Source of the DNA: an uncultured Roseiflexaceae bacterium | GTDB lineage: Bacteria; Chloroflexota; Chloroflexia; Chloroflexales; Roseiflexaceae | Length of the DNA stretch: 64,000 bases | NCBI GenBank assembly: GCA_937988885.1 | Contig: CALKHR010000080.1 | Coordinates: 176,017-240,016, forward strand | Direction of reading: 5' to 3' | In this document: positions 60,357 to 64,000 of the stretch, one piece after another | Layout: every line of letters starts with the position of its first letter | Numbering within the stretch: position 1 is the stretch's first letter | Program-made: the position numbers and the translations under genes | The notes under the pieces: model-generated | The model's input: the letters and a program-made list of their open reading frames with translations, nothing else | Told to the model about the DNA's origin: nothing | Databases searched by the model: none

Positions 60357-60761
60357 TTACGCAGCAATTATTGGAGGTCGCAATAGTGGGGGGAAGGTCG
60401 GCTGGCGAATCTGGTGGGACACCAACACAGCGAGCGGCATCACCATCAACACCACCACCAAAAACGTGAACGGCATCAACGCCGCCCAATGCTCGTGAGA
60501 CGACATCGACAGTGGCGCGCTCGGCAGATCGGGCGCTCCCTGGCTCACCTGAATGCACGGCGAATAAACAACCGTCCTCGGCTGCACCACCAGCGAATGG
60601 CTATGCACCAGCGACGGCTGATCCGTAACTCGCGTGTGCTCCGAAGCGGCCTGCAACCAGAGCCAACAGTGCGTTAAACACGCGAACGGGTCGCCCAAAC
60701 GCAGCGCAACCAGCACCAGCAGCATCGGCAACATCCCGATACCGCACCAGTTCCGTCGCAT
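60357..60761 (-). CDS. Small membrane protein of the cytochrome c cluster
   Basis: The 134-residue product has two hydrophobic segments, one near the N-terminus (about 8-22) and one near the C-terminus (about 95-120), separated by a loop with several Cys and His residues. I do not recognise a family. The start is ATG 60761, seven bases after GGAG. It lies 98 bases upstream of the cytochrome c gene on the same strand, consistent with membership of that unit. Lack of recognised homology makes it less certain than its neighbours. Confidence 0.55.
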   Translation of the reverse strand: MRRNWCGIGMLPMLLVLVALRLGDPFACLTHCWLWLQAASEHTRVTDQPSLVHSHSLVVQPRTVVYSPCIQVSQGAPDLPSAPLSMSSHEHWAALMPFTFLVVVLMVMPLAVLVSHQIRQPTFPPLLRPPIIAA

Positions 60762-60904
60762 CTGGCCGCTCCAAAGCATATCCCCAAATCGCACTGTCAT
60801 CGTACACATCGCATAGCATTCCTAACGCCATGTTGTACCCGAACCCCGAACCCCCGTCAAGTTTGCCGCAGTGTTGTCGCGCCGTACTGCATCAGCGCCG
60901 TTGG

Positions 60905-61025
60905 TTTTGGGAAAAGGTCGCGTCGGCAACCTCAATGCCCGTCGCTACGTAACAACCTCCGTCGTGTCCAACGTCTGCGCGCTCGGGCAGGGTGGCGCTA
61001 ACGCGCCAAAACGCGCGCGTGCTGG
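60905..61025 (-). repeat. Dispersed intergenic repeat, copy B
   Basis: On the minus strand the copy reads ttttggcgcgttagcgcca, then ccgagcgcgcagacgttg and gtagcgacgggcattgagg, in the same order as copies A and C but with more substitutions. The central hairpin is kept as tggcgc-gtta-gcgcca with a four-base loop. It fills most of the otherwise empty stretch between the membrane-protein gene and the P-type ATPase promoter. Confidence 0.8.
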
Positions 61026-61096
61026 AGCCGCAGCGCTCAATGCCTTTCTGCGCATTGCAACGCCATTCAATGCCCGCAGATTCTCCAAAAAACCTG

Positions 61097-61125
61097 TTGA
61101 CAAACTGCTGTTCGCGTGGTAACAT
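61097..61125 (+). promoter_or_regulatory. Sigma-70-type promoter of the P-type ATPase gene
   Basis: TTGACA (61097-61102), 17 bases and TAACAT (61120-61125) form a strong promoter. Transcription would start near 61132, giving a 5' leader of about 146 bases. Confidence 0.75.
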
Positions 61126-61134
61126 ATGAATAGT

Positions 61135-61159
61135 TGCTCAATTGTTCAATTGTTGAGCA
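61135..61159. promoter_or_regulatory. Dyad operator at the P-type ATPase start point
   Basis: tgctcaa (61135-61141) and ttgagca (61153-61159) are perfect inverted arms around 11 bases that themselves contain a repeated caattg. Together with the upstream catatgaatag, the site resembles AT-rich operators of ArsR/SmtB metal sensors. It overlaps the predicted transcription start, suiting repression. Confidence 0.6.
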
Positions 61160-61277
61160 GAGGTATCAATCAGCGAACGCATTAGGAAGCGTGCAACGCC
61201 ACCACGACAGACGTTATTGCGAAGGAATCTCAGCACCAGAGCTCAGTCTGTCGAAAGCCCATAGAAAGGACATTGCG

Positions 61278-63755
61278 GTGAGTAACACCATTCAACTTAA
61301 TCTTTCTCTGGTGCTGCCCGATATCGAAGCCAGCGACGATTGTATCTGCCACCTCACCGATCGCCTGTTGGCGAACAAAGGCATCGAAAAAGCTCACATC
61401 GTCTCGAACGAGGGCGGCGACCAACTCTGCCTACACTACAACCCGAACCGCATCAACCTTGCGCAGGTGCAGCACCTCGCCAGCGAGATGGGCGCGACCG
61501 TCAGCCAGCGCTACCGCCACGAGCAGATCCCCTTCCTGGGGCTCACCTCCGCCGATGCTGCCGATTCGCTCACGCAGACTCTTGCGGCGCTGCCCGGTGT
61601 GTTGCACGCTAACGCCAACTACGCGGCTGGCCTGATCTTCATCGCCTACGATAGCGAGCGCATCGAGCGCTCCTCCATCGAGCAGGCCATCCGCCAAATG
61701 GGCGCACGCCTGCCTGTGCCCGCCCTGGTTGGCGGCAGCGCCGAGCATGCCCACGCCCACGATCACGGGTACGCTCACACCCACACCCATGCGCCCGGTC
61801 ACGCGCACGCCCACAGCCACGCGCACGGGCACGACCACGGCCACGATCACGGCAGCGCGCCGACCTTCCTGCCGCATTGGATGCAGGAGCGCTGGACGAT
61901 CATCCTGGTGGCGCTGGCCGGACTCTTCCTGCTGATCGGCTGGGTGGGCGAGAACTTCCTGGGCATGGCTTCGAGCGTTGCACTGGTCTTTTACGCGCTG
62001 GCCTACATCGCTGGCGGCTACGATGTCAGCACACACGCCATTCCGGGCCTGCTCAAGGGCAAGTTCGACACCGATGTGTTGATGCTGGCCGCCGCTGCGG
62101 GTGCCGCCATCCTGGGCGAATGGGCCGAGGGCGCGTTCCTGCTGTTCCTGTTCAGCTCGGGCCACGCTGGCGAGCACTACGCGCTAGATCGGGCGCGCAA
62201 TGCCGTTAACGCGCTCGGCGATTTGATGCCCACCAGCGCCCGCGTCAAGCGCAACGGCGCGATTGTGGAACTGAGCGTTGAGGATGTGCGCATCGACGAT
62301 GTGGTTGTGGTGCGCCCCGGCGACCGCCTGCCCGTCGATGGCGAGATCGTCAGCGGCCACAGCACCATCGACCAAAGCCCGATCACGGGCGAGAGCGTTC
62401 CCGTGGGCAAGCAGCCCGGCGACCAAGTGTTTGCTGGCACCATCAACCAAGCTGGCGCGCTCGACATCCGCGTGACGAAGTTAGCGCAGGACAACACGCT
62501 CAGCCGCATTATGCAGCTTGTGGCCGAGGCGCAGAGCCAGCAGAGTCCCACGCAGCAGTTCACGCAGCGCTTCACCGCCTGGTTCGTGCCAGTCGTGCTG
62601 CTCTCCTGTGTGTTGCTGACGGTTGTGCCGCCGCTGGTGGGCTGGATGCCGCTGACCGACAGCTTCTACCGCGCGATGCTGCTGTTGGTGGCCGCCTCGC
62701 CCTGTGCCCTGGCGCTGGGCACGCCCGCCACGGTGCTCGCGGGCATCGCGCAGGCCGCCCGCAATGGTGTGCTGATCAAGGGCGGTGTGCATCTCGAAAA
62801 CCTGGGTGCGATCGAGGCGATCGGCTTCGATAAGACGGGCACGATCACCGAGGGGCGTTTCAGCGTCACCGATACGCTGCCGCTGAGCGGCAGCGACGCC
62901 ACCGAGCTATTGCGCATCGCGGCAGCCGTCGAGCAGCAGTCCAATCACCCGCTCGCGCAGGCTGTGGTCAAGGCGGCGCAGGCTCAGCAGTTGACCCTGC
63001 CGCTGGCCGAGCAGGTCGAGAATATCCCCGGGCGCGGTCTGCGGGGCACCGTGGATGGCCTGCCCGTGTTGGTCGGCTCGCTGAAGCTATTCGAGGAAGA
63101 GTTCGGCGAGAACCCGCAGTTGGCCGAGGTCTTTGCGCAACTTGAGCAGACGGGTCGCAGCACGATGGCGATCAGCCAGGGCGAGCGCATTATGGGTGTG
63201 CTGGGCTTGGCCGACGCGCCGCGCAGCGGGGTGAGCCAAACGATGCAGCGCCTGCGCGAGCTCGGCGTGAAGCACTTGGTGATGCTCACGGGCGATAACA
63301 CCAATGTGGCGCAGCGCATTGCTGGGCAGGTCGGCCTGACCGATGTGCGGGCCGAACTGATGCCCGAGGATAAGCTTGCAGCGATCAAGCAGTTGCAGGG
63401 CAAGTACGGCCAGATCGCGATGGCGGGCGATGGTGTGAACGATGCTCCGGCGCTGGCGAGCGCGACGGTCGGCATTGCGATGGGCGGTGCGGGCACGGCG
63501 GTGGCGCTGGAGACCGCCGACGTGGCGCTGATGGGCGATGACCTCAGCAAGTTGCCCTTTGCGGTCGGATTGAGCCGCGCCAGCCGTGCGATCATCCGCC
63601 AGAACTTGGGCGTGTCGCTGGGTGTGATCGCGCTGCTGCTGCTGACCTCGGTGCTGGGCGTGGTGCAATTGAGTGCGGCGGTGGTGCTGCACGAGGGCAG
63701 CACGATCGTGGTGGTGTTGAACGCGCTGCGCTTGTTGGGCTATCGCCAGTCGTAG
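61278..63755 (+). CDS. P1B-4-type heavy-metal-exporting ATPase
   Basis: The 825-residue pump has two N-terminal HMA-like regions (about 5-65 and 75-150) without a classic CXXC, then a His-rich stretch (about 158-194) of alternating His. The core carries the TGES actuator, SPC in the metal-transport helix (474-476), phosphorylation site DKTGT (Asp518), the SNHPLA motif and GDGVNDAPAL. The last helix contains HEGST (His805). SPC together with HEG(S/T)T marks the P1B-4 group, whose members export Co2+, Fe2+, Ni2+ or Zn2+. I start at GTG 61278, seven bases after AAAGGA; the longer frame would overlap the operator. A terminator follows. Confidence 0.93.
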   Translation: MSNTIQLNLSLVLPDIEASDDCICHLTDRLLANKGIEKAHIVSNEGGDQLCLHYNPNRINLAQVQHLASEMGATVSQRYRHEQIPFLGLTSADAADSLTQTLAALPGVLHANANYAAGLIFIAYDSERIERSSIEQAIRQMGARLPVPALVGGSAEHAHAHDHGYAHTHTHAPGHAHAHSHAHGHDHGHDHGSAPTFLPHWMQERWTIILVALAGLFLLIGWVGENFLGMASSVALVFYALAYIAGGYDVSTHAIPGLLKGKFDTDVLMLAAAAGAAILGEWAEGAFLLFLFSSGHAGEHYALDRARNAVNALGDLMPTSARVKRNGAIVELSVEDVRIDDVVVVRPGDRLPVDGEIVSGHSTIDQSPITGESVPVGKQPGDQVFAGTINQAGALDIRVTKLAQDNTLSRIMQLVAEAQSQQSPTQQFTQRFTAWFVPVVLLSCVLLTVVPPLVGWMPLTDSFYRAMLLLVAASPCALALGTPATVLAGIAQAARNGVLIKGGVHLENLGAIEAIGFDKTGTITEGRFSVTDTLPLSGSDATELLRIAAAVEQQSNHPLAQAVVKAAQAQQLTLPLAEQVENIPGRGLRGTVDGLPVLVGSLKLFEEEFGENPQLAEVFAQLEQTGRSTMAISQGERIMGVLGLADAPRSGVSQTMQRLRELGVKHLVMLTGDNTNVAQRIAGQVGLTDVRAELMPEDKLAAIKQLQGKYGQIAMAGDGVNDAPALASATVGIAMGGAGTAVALETADVALMGDDLSKLPFAVGLSRASRAIIRQNLGVSLGVIALLLLTSVLGVVQLSAAVVLHEGSTIVVVLNALRLLGYRQS

Positions 63756-63787
63756 GCGCTGTTGTCGATGGTATGCTATGTTTTGCG

Positions 63788-63819
63788 AAGCCCTCCATTG
63801 CACTGCTTTGGAGGGCTTT
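63788..63819 (+). terminator. Terminator after the P-type ATPase gene
   Basis: aagccctcca (63788-63797) pairs with tggagggctt (63809-63818) around an 11-base loop and is followed by a short T/G tract. Confidence 0.75.
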
Positions 63820-63844
63820 GTGTGTGCGATGCGCGTCCGCGAGT

Positions 63845-63970
63845 AGGGCGGCGCGCGTTTTGGCGCGAAGCGCCACATCTGTCCGAGCGCGCACACGTTG
63901 TGCACGACGTTGTTTGCCCGTAGCGACGGGAGTTGGGGCGCTGGCGGCCTTTTTCTTCCCCAAAAAAAGC
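63845..63970 (+). repeat. Dispersed intergenic repeat, copy C
   Basis: Nearly identical to copy A for about 90 bases, with hairpins tggcgc-gaa-gcgcca, gcaca-cgt-tgtgc and cccgt-agcg-acggg all intact. It follows the ATPase terminator; the last 30 bases of the window hold nothing recognisable. Confidence 0.85.
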
Positions 63971-64000
63971 TGGTGTTACACTGTTGCGGCGTTGTAGGTT

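Noticed and set aside
63592..63963. Apparent small protein sharing a GKQRRAQRVRART peptide with the frame antisense to 20.0 kb
   Set aside because: The shared peptide is explained by the dispersed DNA repeat; frames differ at the ends and no ribosome-binding site is present.
1..64000. Prophage, insertion sequence or integrative element
   Set aside because: No transposase, integrase or structural phage gene was found; the repeats found are short and non-coding.

Overview
The window is GC-rich bacterial chromosomal DNA with tightly packed, operon-style genes and no sign of phage, plasmid, CRISPR, rRNA or tRNA. The gene set suggests a member of the Chloroflexota (class Chloroflexia): multi-GAF/PAS cytoplasmic sensor kinases, a response regulator with a C-terminal coiled coil, a lipoprotein oligopeptide-binding protein with a long Ala/Pro/Thr/Glu linker, and a GntR/aminotransferase (MocR-type) regulator. 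This assignment is inference from gene content; no marker gene for taxonomy is present.

Layout. 0-0.4 kb: the start of an AAA ATPase behind a perfect palindrome. 0.5-10.6 kb: pbpC (penicillin-binding protein 1C), a NUDIX hydrolase and a 2218-residue alpha-2-macroglobulin; the pbpC/macroglobulin pairing is the classic bacterial arrangement. 10.7-18.6 kb: housekeeping and accessory genes (zinc-ribbon protein, Gfo/Idh/MocA oxidoreductase, HD hydrolase, PLP ammonia-lyase, Mug glycosylase, MATE exporter, DinB-like protein). 18.7-23.6 kb: homoserine dehydrogenase behind a small leader ORF, then an Lrp regulator, a 64-residue tail-anchored protein and an EamA transporter in one coupled unit, then the MocR regulator. 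24.1-26.4 kb: a sugar-nucleotidyltransferase and an orphan McrB-like AAA protein. 26.4-33.4 kb: a complete opp oligopeptide ABC importer (oppA-B-C-D-F) with a dyad-overlapped promoter, a long leader and an intercistronic hairpin. 33.5-34.7 kb: nifS-type cysteine desulfurase.

34.8-39.4 kb is a minus-strand signalling operon: response regulator, a hybrid kinase whose catalytic core has decayed while its receivers and Hpt remain, an IMPACT/YigZ protein and a CPT-like phosphotransferase. 39.7-46.6 kb holds an ABC exporter pair and a sensor kinase overlapping an O-antigen-ligase-like gene. 47-51 kb is a lutABC lactate-utilisation operon with an AcuI/YhdH-type reductase inserted between lutA and lutB. 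51.1-57.8 kb has a GNAT acetyltransferase, a PHP phosphoesterase paired with a PAS/GAF kinase, a second NUDIX protein, an SDR and a ThuA-like protein. 57.8-60.8 kb is a small minus-strand operon encoding a membrane protein, an anchored cytochrome c, a two-module YtkA-like membrane protein and a YtkA/FixH-like lipoprotein. 61.3-63.8 kb is a P1B-4 metal-exporting ATPase with a strong promoter and a dyad operator but no regulator nearby.

A dispersed, structured, roughly 120-bp repeat occurs in three clear copies (20.0, 60.9 and 63.9 kb) and as two weaker relatives (3.1 and 16.4 kb), always between genes. The observations I consider most worth following are the decayed hybrid kinase, the repeat family, the macroglobulin with a broken thioester motif, the cytochrome c/YtkA cluster, the EamA-coupled small membrane protein, and the orphan McrB-like ATPase without its Walker B glutamate.
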